A stretch of 64,000 nt of DNA from Phallus indusiatus (taxonomy: Eukaryota > Basidiomycota > Agaricomycetes > Phallales > Phallaceae): positions 434,001 through 498,000 of the forward strand of contig JAQFWX010000001.1 of assembly GCA_027605045.1 (NCBI GenBank), given 5' to 3'. The notes under the pieces were generated by a model. That model was given only the letters and a program-made list of their open reading frames with translations. It did not search any database and was not told the DNA's origin. Numbering within the stretch: position 1 is the stretch's first letter; every line of letters begins with the position of its first letter. This document shows, piece after piece, positions 1-11,722 of the stretch. The position numbers were made by a program, and so were the translations under genes.

Positions 1-1
1 G

Positions 2-337
2 AAGGGAGGAGGTACAGTCACTTCTCTTAGCGGTCATTCGTCTTGGGTCTTGAGCGCCTCAATATCGCCGGACTCAAAACTCATTGCTTCTGGGTGAGTA
101 ACGTGCCAACAAAGTAGCTTTTCTCGCTGGGTTTAAATGTATGCAACTAGTTCCGCGGACCGTACAATAAAAATTTGGGATATGGCTGCTAGGGCGGCTG
201 TGTCGACGATGCAAGACTCGAGCGAAGTATGGACGGTTTCTTGGAGACCGAAACCAAGTTCTGCTGGACCTGGAGCATTTGTGAGTGGCAGCGACGATGG
301 GAGTATTAAATGGTGGAGAGGAGCAGGTATGGGATAA
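2..337 (+). CDS. WD40-repeat protein, C-terminal part (Ski8-like)
   Basis: Partial gene cut by the window start. Two exons are visible: 2-93 and 151-337, joined over a 57-bp GT-AG intron. The joined frame reads through WD40 blades with motifs LSGHSSWVLSASISPD, ASGSADRTIKIWD and VSGSDDGSIKWW, and stops soon after the last blade. WD40 proteins form beta-propeller scaffolds. The short C-terminus after the final WD and the blade spacing resemble Ski8/WDR61, the propeller subunit of the Ski complex that feeds mRNA to the exosome. The family call is firm. The Ski8 identity is an inference from a fragment. Confidence 0.75.
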
Positions 338-2583
338 AACCAATGCTTATGGTTGTAGGGTTGGATAAGAGGCGACCAAAACAGAAGTATATTTACTAGT
401 TTCCCTGTTCTAATTGTGACCACCCGCCTGAATTATAGTGAAATAAATAGTCATAAAAACGTTTAATGCTTTGGATCGAGGACTTGGCTATTGAGTAATA
501 ATTAAAAAGTCAGGCTATTCCAAAGGCTTTGCAGTCAATGTTCAAAGCAAGAAACGGACAATGGATCAACAGGAAGACCGGAATGAATTGCGTGGGGGCT
601 TCAAACCCCTTCAACTCCGTATTCAGAGTTATTACTTGCGCCCATTGGCAGGACTGCCCGAAAGTATCTTGACTTTAATACCATTTGGCATATCCTGAAT
701 GTACATCAAAGTTACACGCGCAACTATGTATAAAGATGTGAAGACATGGGATACTTAGTAGGTCTTTGACAATTGTATACACTGGGTATGTAAGTTTATT
801 GTTATGAATACATTTTACTGACCATGTCAACAGGAAGCAGTACGGCGACGTGGGTACGCAATGAGATGACGAAGATAGCAAAGTAGTCATTCGGGGTTTA
901 GGGTTTAGCCAAGAGAACAAGCTGTAGACGGCTAAAACACTTCGAATGCTCCAGAGATCAAAGGAGCATCAGATCATTGATTAGTAGGACAGTACCCTCA
1001 GATCTAGCAAGATTCATCACCGAGTATGCTGGAGCTTATCGTTCTTGCTTACCCTTCAGGACCAGGTATTTTCCCTTGAGACTAGACGAAGTAGTTGTAT
1101 CAAGTCACTACAGGTCAGAAACGTTTTTCTGAACTGCTTTCCGAAGGTACATCTACTGGGATGCTGAGACCGTCCTGAGACAAATTTGAAGACTAACACT
1201 CACTCCTCCTTCGATGTGACAGGTTTCCCTTATTTTCTCAATACATTGGACATATCAGAGGCTGCGAAGTTGAGCGTAGGTCAAGCGGTGAGAGGTATGT
1301 AAACAACCTGAATGAATTCATTGACTCCGCGTGACACTTATATCCTTTGAAGAGGTTTTTGGCCGTCATATTTCCACCGCTTTCGATATTGAACGTGTAC
1401 CGGGGCGAAGTATTCAAATCGTTTATCGATATTATATTTTCTTGTAAAACATCATTGTTCCTAACGATTAAATCTCCAGAAGGTTCTATGCTATGTATTG
1501 TCGCCGATATATATATGGGCCGTCATTGATTCCATAATTTCTGCGTCTCTGTCAAGGATGTATTTTATCGCAGCATTATAGTGCCAGATAAATTTAGAAA
1601 AGAAGAGGTTTGTCAAAAAAATTACATTACGCTCTTCGGTTGATTACAGTTGCGATGCGCTGGCAACACGCGGCGCATATATTTAGCTCAAGAGGTACAG
1701 GGAACCTGAAGGTTGATCATTAATTCTGAAAATGTATTTATAGAAGGAGACTTTGTATCATGTATATAAATGCATTTTCAATCGGTATTAGCACCATGTA
1801 ACGACGAACGTATTGAAATTTTAGTTTGGGTTTAGTATATCAGTATACTAGCATCCTTTCACACAACCAGCCACGAAACAGAATGGCGTGAATTTTATAT
1901 ACCTTAAATGACATTTCAGAGTGTGCCCACCACGACGTTCATTGAATTGCGAAAAGTATTTCGGAAGATTATGACCCAGTCTTTATTTTCCGATTCACAA
2001 TTCGGCTTTTCAACTCCACATTGCCGCGTAGTTGCCCTATCAACTTTCGCGCTAAAATTGAACTGCCAGCATTTCAAGAAAGCCAAAGTTAAACATTAAA
2101 ATTTCACACCGTACAGACATGTGCCAAATGAAGAATGCTGTTTATAATCAACGACTGCGCTGCACTTCATATTAAAAATACATGCTCATTGGCATTCGGG
2201 CCGGTCACATGAACGTCAACTTTGTTTAACCTTTCCTTCGCTCCCTTCCCAAAAGCGTACAGTAGTAGCAGGTTTCTATTGAAAACCACCTTTTTAATTG
2301 AGGGTCCTGCTTGATCAATGCACTTTTTCTGAAAAATTTGAAACTTTGCGGCTCCCACTCCAAGAGACCTCCCAGTCGTGGCACCTTTCCCGAAGTGCCA
2401 GCACAGTTCAGGCTAATCGGCGGGGATGAGAAATTATTCAGAGTACTTGTGCTTACTATATCGCTCCAACGTTCCCTACCTTTTCGACGATGAGCTTTTC
2501 TGGTATTTATTGGGAAGGGGTTATGAGGTAGAATCCAGAGTTCTCCAAACGTCTCATTTCGATAAACCTTCGACGCGTGAAAA
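338..2583. other. Intergenic, no supported gene
   Basis: About 2.2 kb of AT-rich sequence with only short frames full of stops. I see no conserved motif, tRNA or convincing splice-linked coding frame on either strand. It may hold the 3' UTR of the WD40 gene and the promoter of the esterase gene. Confidence 0.6.
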
Positions 2584-4009
2584 ATGGCTTTCAAAACTTT
2601 TGCATTGCTTACTTGGTTAGCGACCACTACGTCTGCGCAAGGTATGACATTGTTTTGTGTCTGACTTTTGGATGGGGTTGTTCACGTGTTGGATAGTGAA
2701 TTTGGCGACGATCAAGCATATTTTCAGTTTCGGCGACTCTTGTAAGTCAGAGGTCTCTATGAAGGGAAATTAAGGTATTCATCTGAGACGGGAAGATACG
2801 GATACTGGTTTTAGTCCCAGTGGACAACTTGCAGGACCGACTGTCTCAAACCCTCTAGGCAACCCCGCCTTCCCAGGCGTAACTAGCTCTGGCGGTGAGA
2901 ACTGGGTACGTCATAGAGAATTGAAAGTTAATTAATGTACTCACCTGTTGCAGGTTGGTTTTCTGATCGACACATTCAATCAAACCCGCACTTTTTCGTA
3001 CAACTTCGCTTTTTCGGGAGCAACACTTGATTCATCGCTTGCTGCTCCTTCATCCTCCAATGTCGTGTCAGTACGTAACCAAATTGAACAGGAGTTTATA
3101 CCTGGTCTTGGCCAAAAACCAGCTTCGGTGCCGTGGACTTCGGAAGACTCGTTATTTGTCATCTTGTGAGCATATTATTTCTTTTAGTTTCAACCTGTTA
3201 ATTTTTTTTCCAGTGATGGAATCAACGATGTGAGTCTTTTCGAATTTTTCTCGTGCCACGTGCTTTAAACTGATTGTTATTTTTGCGTTGACGAACTTGA
3301 TGAATCAGGTTCTTAATATTGATGGTGAGAATCTTTCTGGTTTTGTTGTTAGTTCGAGGAAGATGATTCATGTTTGGGGGTTCTCGCAGGAATGCCAGAT
3401 CAAACTACTGCGCAAGAACCTTTCTTCACGCTATACGCCACTCTAGTTGACGAGCTTTTCAACGTCGGTGCACGAAACTTTTGTGAGTCAAAATAAGTTT
3501 TCATTTGGAAATGATCAACGCGAGCTCACCTCGGTAATTAGTGTTCGTCGGTGTTCCCGCGATTGACTTGACGCCGTTCGTGCAAGAGCAAGGACCAAAC
3601 AATCCAGCAGAAGCCAAAGCGTCTCTTGAATTGTGGAATCAGAATGTCCAATCCGTAGCTAGCAGTCTGAAAGCTAACCATACTGGCGCTGGCGTGACTA
3701 CCTTTTTTGCGGATATGGAAACATTGTTCAGAAATATCGTGGCTGATCCTGAGTCTGTTGGAGTCAGCAGTGCAGCGGATCTTTGGGTAAGTAGCCTCAC
3801 TTCAGTTTGCCGTTGCCACCGCCAGTTGTCATGAGGTTGTGAAACTGATACTCCTTTGTTCTCATTTTAGTTCAACACGCTTCATCCTGGTAAGTCGTGT
3901 GACGCGAACTTGAATAGTATGGCGCGATTAGACAGATCTGACTCATTTGTGTTCAGTTCCCGCTGTGCACAAGGCCATGGCGCAGTTAGTTGCGAGTGTT
4001 TTGGGTTGA
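2584..4009 (+). CDS. Secreted GDSL/SGNH esterase, CE16-like
   Basis: The gene is split by many short introns. The ATG at 2584 starts a typical signal peptide (hydrophobic core, ending TTTSAQ). Splicing over the first introns gives block I as FSFGDSYTDTGF, with the catalytic Ser. Later exons give GENWVGFLIDTF, then FVIFDGINDV (the G-x-N-D block), then LFVGVPAIDLTPF, and finally ADLWFNTLHPVPAVH carrying the Asp-x-x-His dyad of block V. This order is that of the CE16 family of fungal acetylesterases, which remove acetyl groups from hemicellulose oligosaccharides outside the cell. The product ends in ASVLG and has no GPI or membrane tail. No frameshift was needed. Substrate is inferred from family only. 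Confidence 0.8.
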
Positions 4010-5221
4010 AACCTGTACTTAGGAATTCCAATGATATGAGAGAATCACCATCACCTGATACGTAATTTTCCAGTGGAAGATTATCTTGACTGCGGGTAAA
4101 ATGCGTCTGGTTCAAGCATGCCACAGATTGCCAAGGTATCGTAATAAAATCTTTGGGTGATGTGACTCGCCAAGCACGCAACACTGCGCTTGATCGGAAC
4201 ACCGTACCCGGATGGACGCCCGTCCTACATATCAATATGACTCCTTCGCAAAGAGGCTATATAAAGTGTGTTCTCGAGGGCTGAAAAACCTTTTTTTTTC
4301 TCGTTCTTGAAATACGAGTCTGTTCTTTGCCCTCCCCTCAACGAATTCCGTCGAGCAACAAAACCTTTCCAGCTTGTAGACTTTGTCCATTCTGCAGCAC
4401 GGTGACTGATATTCGCTCCTCAATATAGTCTTTCCCTTTCTGGCCAAAAGCTTGTGTGTCTTATCGACAGCGGACTCCGGTGATTCAAATGGGCGGTCAG
4501 AAGGCTTGTTTCCGGAGAAATCAGGAGGAGAGATTATACTGCCATTGGCTCGCAGACACGTCTGTACACGTACGCATGCGCTCAAATGATGTGCGAGGCT
4601 GCGCGCCGTAGTCCCCGTAAGGGTACGTCGGTTAAAGTGAAAACGCTGCGCTGGCTTCCGCGTCGAATCGAAGGCGACTTTTGACCGCGCACTGTGCGAA
4701 CTTCGGGGCTTTTTGGAATATCTCATCTTCTCGTTCATGTTTATCTGCTTTAATCGATGCTAATCGATTGCACAAACCCTCTACCCATCTTTACTTTTTT
4801 TTTTAGGCTCTGCAACACAAATGCTGTGATGTCTTCTGCAACGAGGCTTTGCAATGTATGCGTGACTACACGGATTACGTCGGCGAATCAGATAGCTTGG
4901 ATTAGACAGTACCTTCCATAGATAGTAATATGAGCGCTCTTTCATTCCTGTGCCGGTGCCGGGCTGTGTCCCGCCCATGAGTCACGAATTCAAAGTCCGC
5001 TGTATGAGCGTGAAATTTTTCCACTGCGTCCGCTGCTTAAAAAGCTTATCGAGTCAGATTCCGCTCGGATCCATCCTTTCCTTTTGCCCTCATCTACAAG
5101 AGTTGAGTGTTTAGATAGCGAGCGTCATCTAAATAGTTTTGGAGTCGTTCCTCGCTCATCCACCTTTTCGTGAGTGCTATATACATTTAAGACTTCAACC
5201 TTGAATTCAATATCGTGCTCA
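4010..5221. promoter_or_regulatory. Upstream region of the GCN4-like bZIP gene with uORF chain
   Basis: This 1.2-kb gap precedes the bZIP start codon. A TATATAAA-like stretch lies near 4258-4265. Several short ATG-started frames follow: 4737-4763, 4821-4829 (two sense codons), 4829-4921, 4930-4980 and 4977-5114. Some overlap at ATGA junctions, which favours reinitiation. Gcn4/CPC1/CpcA messages of yeasts and moulds are known for uORF-mediated translational control. Whether these ATGs lie in the transcript is unknown. A longer minus-strand open frame at 4232-4738 shows no recognisable motif and is not annotated. Confidence 0.5.
4979..4985 (+). promoter_or_regulatory. Consensus Gcn4/CpcA site (TGAGTCA)
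   Basis: A perfect AP-1/Gcn4 heptamer lies about 240 bp upstream of the bZIP start codon. The downstream protein has the matching basic region. cpc-1 and cpcA genes of other fungi are autoregulated through such elements, so a positive feedback loop is a reasonable inference. Confidence 0.5.
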
Positions 5222-6712
5222 ATGGTTGTCGTTGTTAGTCCTCCCCCCAGGTTGCAAAGCTTGTCGCAGCCTGAAGAAAAAAATCTTTCAAGCTCACCCC
5301 TTCCCTTTTTCGACATTCCCCCACAACAAATAAATCAGTCTTTGCATTATTACGACCAAGATGTCGTTCGCGAACTGAGTATTCCGCCCGAGCAACTCTC
5401 CTCAGGCCCCCGTCGGTACCAATTTGTCAATGGATCAACTCCTCAAACGGCTGAAACTTCGAGTTTCCCCTTCTCTCAACATGTTTCCTCGTTAAATTCA
5501 CACTCTACTCGTCCCCCGGTTATCTTTACTTCCCAACATGGCCTTCCCTCTTCTTTGCCCCCTCCACCGCGTACAACATTCGTCGCAGAAACGCCAATTA
5601 CAACTCCACAAGAATCATCATCGGACCTAGTTCGAATTTTAGACTCTATACTTCGCGGTTCATACAATAATATGTTAGCAAGCACACCAGATACCAACGT
5701 CATGGGCGTAGAGGCGCCTGCCGTAGAAAACAATACTGAAGGTAAGTCGAGGAAGCGGAAGAGGAAACTTGCAAAATCAGTAGTTCTCACACCTTTATCA
5801 GTTGCCATCGATTATGATTTCCTCGATGACATACTCCAGCCGGATGTCTGCGAGGAAAATTTCCTCACGTCTCCTTTACTAGACCAGACTCCCGAGACCC
5901 CGTTCATCGATACTCCATACGATGAAAATTTCTGTTCTCCTTTCCTCGACGATGGCTCTTATGCTTTTGACAGTATGCCACCTCCTTTTGGCTCCATTGT
6001 TCCGCAAGCCAAGGAGGAAACCTGTGTATTACCTACCGTGACTATCACTCCGGTACCGCCGCCGCCGCCTGCTCATGACTCATACGGTTCACCCCAATAC
6101 ATCACCTCGCCACTATTAGATCCCGCCTCATTTTACGATGCCTCAAAAGCCGAGCCTATCACTCCCGCTCTCCCTTCTCTCGATGATGCATTGTATAAAA
6201 TCCCTGAGACTCCATCTTTGTCGCCCTCCCTTCTTTTAACGCCCGCCCGACCACCAATGCAGCTACCCTCATCTTCTAGTTCTTCGATCCCAAAATCATC
6301 GCGCCCAACAAAAGCTCTTCCCACGGGTATTCGTCGTGGAATCACGCCTGCATCTCTTGTTCCTATCGACGCTCCAACTCAATCTCGCAATTACACCGCC
6401 CCATCTGCTACTTCCCGCAAACTCGTTCCCGCTGCGTTCAAAGCCAAGAAACGTGGGCGGTCGGAGGCAGCAGACAATGGGGGTGTCGAAGATGAGGAGG
6501 AAGGCGAAGATTCAGTTGATCCGTCCACGATGAGCGCGATTGAAAATAAACGAAGACAGAATACTATTGCTGCGCGGCGGAGTCGTATGCGTAAACTAGA
6601 GCACACTCGCGAACTTGAAGAGTCGTTGGCCGCTGTCACTCAAGATCGTGATATGTGGATGGCTCGAGCATACGAAGCTGAAAATAAGTTGCGAGTCCAT
6701 GGAATCTCATGA
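5222..6712 (+). CDS. GCN4: GCN4/CpcA-like bZIP transcription factor
   Basis: Intronless, 496 residues. The ATG at 5222 is chosen because the longer open frame upstream begins with a non-ATG codon. The first 400 residues are low-complexity, rich in Ser, Pro and Thr, with acidic and aromatic patches (DYDFLDDIL, DENFCSPFLDDGSYAFD) typical of activation domains. A basic stretch, KSRKRKRK, could be a nuclear signal. The C-terminal 60 residues form the bZIP: NKRRQNTIAARRSRMRKLE has the invariant Asn and Arg of the Gcn4 basic region, followed by a short zipper ending at the C-terminus. This fits the general amino-acid control activator. The upstream uORF chain and TGAGTCA site support the assignment. 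A decayed copy lies at 20205-21094. Confidence 0.75.
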   Translation: MVVVVSPPPRLQSLSQPEEKNLSSSPLPFFDIPPQQINQSLHYYDQDVVRELSIPPEQLSSGPRRYQFVNGSTPQTAETSSFPFSQHVSSLNSHSTRPPVIFTSQHGLPSSLPPPPRTTFVAETPITTPQESSSDLVRILDSILRGSYNNMLASTPDTNVMGVEAPAVENNTEGKSRKRKRKLAKSVVLTPLSVAIDYDFLDDILQPDVCEENFLTSPLLDQTPETPFIDTPYDENFCSPFLDDGSYAFDSMPPPFGSIVPQAKEETCVLPTVTITPVPPPPPAHDSYGSPQYITSPLLDPASFYDASKAEPITPALPSLDDALYKIPETPSLSPSLLLTPARPPMQLPSSSSSSIPKSSRPTKALPTGIRRGITPASLVPIDAPTQSRNYTAPSATSRKLVPAAFKAKKRGRSEAADNGGVEDEEEGEDSVDPSTMSAIENKRRQNTIAARRSRMRKLEHTRELEESLAAVTQDRDMWMARAYEAENKLRVHGIS

Positions 6713-7742
6713 TGGCGATCTTTTATGAAATTTTTTTTCTTTTTTTTGCTTATATTCTCTTTCCGTTCCGTCCTATTTCTCTCTCCTTATTTCTATGACG
6801 GGGATATATATATTATGCCCTCTATTCATGTATCTCTGCCGAATCATGTCTCTTTTTGTCTATTTCCCCTTAACGTTCAACCCCTAACCCAGCCCTAAAT
6901 CCCCAGTATCGTTTCCCTTCTCTTCTCATCTCTCTTTCCACTCCTGTTTCCATCGTTCGTTTCCCCCTCCCTCACCATCCCAATCCCAAAGTCCAAAGTT
7001 CGTGTTTTAACGTATCTCTAACCAAATTATTTTCTTTGATTTGAAAGCTGATTTTTTTTTCCCTTCCCTTTCCCCCTTTCCCTCGTTTCCACAACCCACT
7101 AAGCCTCATGGCTAAAGCCAGGGCGAAATAGTTATGAAATAGTGAGAAACTTTTGTACCGAAATTTGTTAAGCACCGTTTAGAGGATTTTTTATGTCCTC
7201 ACGGGAATAAAGTGTTGCGTTAATTGTATTACATTGGATTGTTCTTTCTCTGGCGGCAGTAACTGAAGCGCGCGCGATCTATTTTTCCGTGGAACAGATT
7301 ATGACGTGTGATGCGGCGGTTCAGCTGGCGTACAACTTGAATGCTAGTGATAGTTTCGGTAGTGCAATTCTCCTGTTGCACTTAGGATGAGCGTGGTTAA
7401 ACATTGGGTCTTGCTCATTGACATCCTAGTGTCGATCGAGGCGCCATGGACAAGATATGCAGTTCAAATTGAAGTAAATTGACAACCAACATTGACAATG
7501 TTTCGCGTTGTGTATTGTAAAGATATATAAATACATGAATCAAAGAAAACAAAAAGATTTTATCAATCATTTCAAGTTAAATGTCAATGATCAGTAGATA
7601 AATAGCACTCCGTCGTATTTGGTTCGATGACTGAGGCCTAGGATATCGAACAGCTGAATGAAAGTAGTTAATAACGGCGTTATGGTAATCGGTGTTGCAA
7701 ACTCACTAGATATAATAAATATGATAGTATGATTTAGTCTCG
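6713..7742. other. Intergenic between convergent bZIP and DUF6533 genes
   Basis: Strongly pyrimidine-rich (C/T) up to about 7090, consistent with the bZIP 3' UTR, then AT-rich. An AATAAA-like hexamer occurs near 7206. No coding frame is supported. Confidence 0.55.
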
Positions 7743-9471
7743 TCAAGCGGGCTGGATATCTAAAACTGCGGAGACTTCCGCAAGTTCAGTCCCAGGATTA
7801 TCATGATCGCTATTTCCTTCTAACTCCGCATCTTCGGGAGTGGACAGCTCAACAATAATGGACTGGTGCATATGATGAAGAACATTTGAAATTCTGAGCG
7901 ATGGAAGGGATGAATTGTTGACCTCTATTTTGGCAGAGTTGAGGCTGCGGAGGTCTAGTGTAAAATCGGCCACAAGGATACTTGACAAACTTGGGGAAGG
8001 CATTGTACGTGTCATAATTTCGATTCGAAAGTGTACTTACGCATTCTGGTAGAGACCAAACCCTTGCGACAATCGCTGGAGAGAAACTGACGACTGAGAA
8101 AGTTATTGAAGTGATTTTGGTTGACACGAGGACGAGAAATTGGTATATTACTTACATGATACCACTGGTAAAGGATGTCATTTTCAGCTAACCTAAAGTC
8201 GTTCTAAACTCACTTTTATCAAAACTACACTTGTTATGGTGATGAAAATGACAAAACTAGCAGCAAGTTCATGGCAGCCCGAGAGATCATCATCGTACAC
8301 GTATAGGCTTACCAAAATCTTAACATAACTGATAATCCCCCGTTAGATCTTATCCAGACACCAATGAATTTGACAGAGGCTTACTTTGATTGATCAAAAC
8401 AGACACAAGACTATGTGTCGTTTGGATATTGGCTTCGCGCTTCAGTTTCCATGTGCCCCAAACTTTCCATATACAAACGCCAAACACAAGGATGTCGGAG
8501 ACAAACAAACACACATCCCCAATGACCGTAAGCATGAGATCACTGGCTAATGCATGTATTTTAATAAATTCGAACTCTAGAAACCTGTGTTAAACATACT
8601 GGAAACACTGGAGGTTGAGAGGTGAGACAGTGAATATGCCAAGAAACAAGATTCAATTACTAGCCTTATGAAACACCCGCCGAAAGCTATCATTTCTAGA
8701 TCACGATGAGGGTTATTTCGGTTAAATCCAAATATCGGTCACCGGTGGGATATCTGATTCTTACGGTAGATAGAAAGCACCGCATTCGAGAGAAAACTGA
8801 GAGCTAAAGCCGTTGCAAGGATTTTACCTTGGTACAAAGCATATGAACGAGCAATTAATAAACCTAATAATTATGCAAATATGATCGGATTCAGTACTGA
8901 TGATGCACTCACCTTGAACTCCAATAAATGCTACAGTTGAGAAGACATTTGTTGCATTGCAAATTATATTAGAAATCCTTATTTTGGTTAGTGAAGTTTC
9001 CCGGCTTTAATGATGATTGGGATATCCTACGTTCCAGTCTTGAGAATTCGTGATGAGAATTCGTGGGCACCATGAAATTTAAACATAAAATAAAGGACTG
9101 ACTTGTATCCAGATTGTTAAAACGTTGGTTCCTCCCAGAGCTAAGTTCCCATATCTTGCAAAGATGTATAACCATGTAGGAAGACTGAACGGCTTGAGCC
9201 ATATATGCTCGATTTCTCGTGCCAGAGTTAGAAGGGCAGCATAACCAGAAAGTGCTGCGGTTTCTTCATGATGAATCCTGTTATTATCTAAAAAAAATAG
9301 ATTCTCACTAATATAACTCAGGATGAACCATTCAAGGAGGTAGCTAATTGACGGCTGATAAGTACGAAACGTTAGGTCTTTATGCGTCAGAACGAGTTCA
9401 TACTTGTCATAAAATTCCTGAATGATAACGTCCATAGATGTAGTATTTAGGCTGTTGTTTGTATTGTTCAT
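7743..9471 (-). CDS. DUF6533 multi-span membrane protein, copy A
   Basis: Multi-exon gene read on the minus strand from the ATG at 9471 to the TGA at 7743-7745. The N-terminal exons carry the DUF6533 signature: an acidic segment ending LTLAREIEHIW, then SLPTWLYIFARYGNLAL. Further exons between 8.2 and 8.9 kb encode hydrophobic segments, giving several membrane spans. The last exon has the family's C-terminal block SSILVADFTLDLRSLN followed by an acidic tail. DUF6533 proteins are expanded in mushrooms and have no known function. Some authors compare their topology to receptors. Internal exon borders were not all fixed by eye. It is paralogous to the genes at 11723, 21757 and 25304. Confidence 0.65.
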
Positions 9472-10078
9472 ATTATCAAGTGTGATAGCAAAGATACAGA
9501 GCAATTGTTTTGAGAATGTTCACATAAAAAGACTAGGTCTTCAAGTCCTTATATACAACTTGTTATGACACGTCAGTGACCGATCTACATTTTCATTGAA
9601 ACTGTTACTTGATATTTCACTTGAGGCAATCAACAGTTTCCATTCAAATTTGAGAAACTGTCTCACAGGATCACATCGACTGGTAAAATAAGTCGTGTGT
9701 ATCTTGTCCTTGTCGGTAACTGTGTTGCATTTGCGACTGCAAGTGAGATCTCTGGTCACAGATAAATTTACATTTGTTGATGATTTTGAATATATATATG
9801 ATTATATTATCTTCTGCCACGCGTTAGCAATTGTCATCCAATGAGACTTACCAATGCTACTTCTAATCCAGTCATGTCAGTGAGCCATCCCAGCATATAG
9901 CCAGAACAATGCATATGATGCAACGGTGGAAAGACCCGAATTCCCTGGATGGTCTCATTTAGGCACACTCAGTAAGTGTTTCATATTCATACAGAGTACC
10001 GACTGTCTCTGCAACGATAAACGAGGAGTCAAGCTAGTCAAGGCTCAAGCCACAATTCAATGTGCATGTGCCATCCAA

Positions 10079-10462
10079 TTACTGCTGTTATAGCATTGTA
10101 AGGCACGAGCATTTTTGAATGTAAACAAAATCATTCCAATAAAGTTGTCATATCTCAGTCTGTGATGCATATTTTGATTTGATTTTTGCTGCATCTTGTT
10201 CAGAAAAAAATCTAGTTTTATTTTTTAATAAGTATATGTATTCATTGTTGATTTCAAAATTACACAAAATTACACTTTAATTTTGAAATCAACAATAAAT
10301 ACATATACTTATTAGAAAATAAAACTAGATTTTTTTCTGAACAAGATGCAGCAAAAATCAAATCAAAATATGCATCACAGACTGAGATATGACAATTTTA
10401 TTGTGATGATTTTTTTTATATTCAAAAATGCATGTGCCTTACAATGCTATAACAGCAGTAAC
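10079..10462. repeat. 384-bp palindromic (foldback) element
   Basis: Two arms of about 185 bp are near-perfect reverse complements around a spacer of about 14 bp near 10263-10276. The outer ends read ttactgctgttatagcattg and its complement. Mismatches are few and cluster near the outer ends. The equivalent intergenic stretch upstream of DUF6533 copy B lacks it: from the start codon to the shared flanking repeat is about 1,039 bp here and 657 bp there, a difference of about 382 bp. It has no coding capacity. A foldback or MITE-type insertion fits best. A clear target-site duplication was not found. Confidence 0.75.
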
Positions 10463-10504
10463 TGACTGTTCACACAGTGATGAGAATCAAACAGGCTTTA
10501 TGGT

Positions 10505-10788
10505 TAACTGCGAAGACAGGCATCGATTGTGCCACATCAACGGATCATAATGAACTTTTGAGAGAATATTATCCCGCATGGTATACACCCCTTTTTCGGC
10601 GCCAAAAGAAACACTGTCCACGACGAAGGCTCTGTTGCCCTATTTAGCTTTTATATTTAGAGTATTTACTTGAAACATCGAAATGGAATCGAGAGCTCAG
10701 GCGCGGCCCCAACATCGCATCATCAACTTTAAGCCGTGTTAGACCTGGATGCAGACAAGAACTCGCCCACGTCGTTGGTTGCAAGCTG
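10505..10788. repeat. Diverged copy of 14091-14367
   Basis: Shares stretches such as aactgcgaag, aatgaactttt, gctcaggcgcg and aacatcgcatcatca in the same order with 14091-14367. Both lie upstream of a DUF6533 gene, so they mark the outer part of the A/B tandem duplication unit (offset about 3.6-4.0 kb). It may derive from an ancestral coding exon, but frames are broken here. Confidence 0.65.
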
Positions 10789-11722
10789 AACTGGAAAGCT
10801 AGCTGAGAGCTCAGATTAACGGAATGACTTCGAAATGATAGCGTATACGTACCCATCAAAACCCATTTTTGCGAATACAAAAGCCTCACGCTACCGCTGT
10901 TGGTTCCATTGAGTTTAATGTATGCAGCGACCAAATTGTGCTTTAAGCGGATGCAACCACCGTAATTGACTAGACGAAAACGCAGTTTATTGAGCCGATG
11001 GCGGAGTTACGTGAAGTACCTTATTTCTGAACATTATTATTTTCTCAGTAGGCTTGGAAATTACAGTCAGGTTAATGCTGAAGCTGGCCAATACTAGGCG
11101 ACTTCAATATAAGTAACAAATCGTTGAACTCTGAAGGTTTTTGAAGTTTGTGAGGTTATGCAATCACTTAACGAACTGTAGTACATATTGTCGACGACAT
11201 AATTTGAAATTCATTGTACACTATGCCCGTTGACAGTCCAAACTGGGATTAGACATGAATATATGTATACCTTCCGAGATGTGTTCAGCGCGACAAAGGG
11301 TCGACAAGTGAGACAGCCGTAAGAAACCATCAGCCATGGTCGGCAGTGCAGTGCTCTCGATTGGTTGTCATAGATTGTCGTTTTTCTATTGCACGTAGAT
11401 AAACTAGAGCCTTTTCTTCTAGTAGTATTACTGACTAACTTCCAACGTCTTTTTCTCGACTTGTATAACAAATAAATAGAATCAATAAACACAATAATAA
11501 ACAAAAGGATTCTGCAGTCATTTCAATTTCAAATAAAATAATATGGCGAATTGGTTTCCAAGTGTGGAGATCCCGCGTTTGAATCTACTATAGGGCCTCG
11601 TTTAACAATCTTCAAACTTGATATATCGAACAGCCGAACAAAAGTAGTTCATAACAAAGACCCGACATAGAAAATCAAAAACCCACCAGATATAATAAAT
11701 ATGATCATATTACCTAGTCCTG

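Larger units (their letters stand above)
9472..11722. other. Intergenic between DUF6533 copies A and B
   Basis: No gene is supported. The stretch contains the large palindrome at 10079-10462, and a segment at about 10505-10788 that is repeated upstream of copy B. The rest is AT-rich with scattered stops in all frames. Confidence 0.6.

Noticed and set aside
893..908. Telomere-like words (ggtttagggtttag)
   Set aside because: Only two units. Real telomeric arrays are long, and the flanks are ordinary sequence.
4232..4738. 168-codon open frame on the minus strand
   Set aside because: It has no recognisable domain, and its composition (many Arg, Ser, Lys) looks like a reverse-strand shadow. It overlaps the likely promoter of the bZIP gene.
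6076..6082. TGACTCA heptamer inside the bZIP coding region, also at 20457-20463 in the decayed copy
   Set aside because: It encodes conserved residues (Asp-Ser) in the intact gene, so coding constraint and shared ancestry explain it. No regulatory claim is made.
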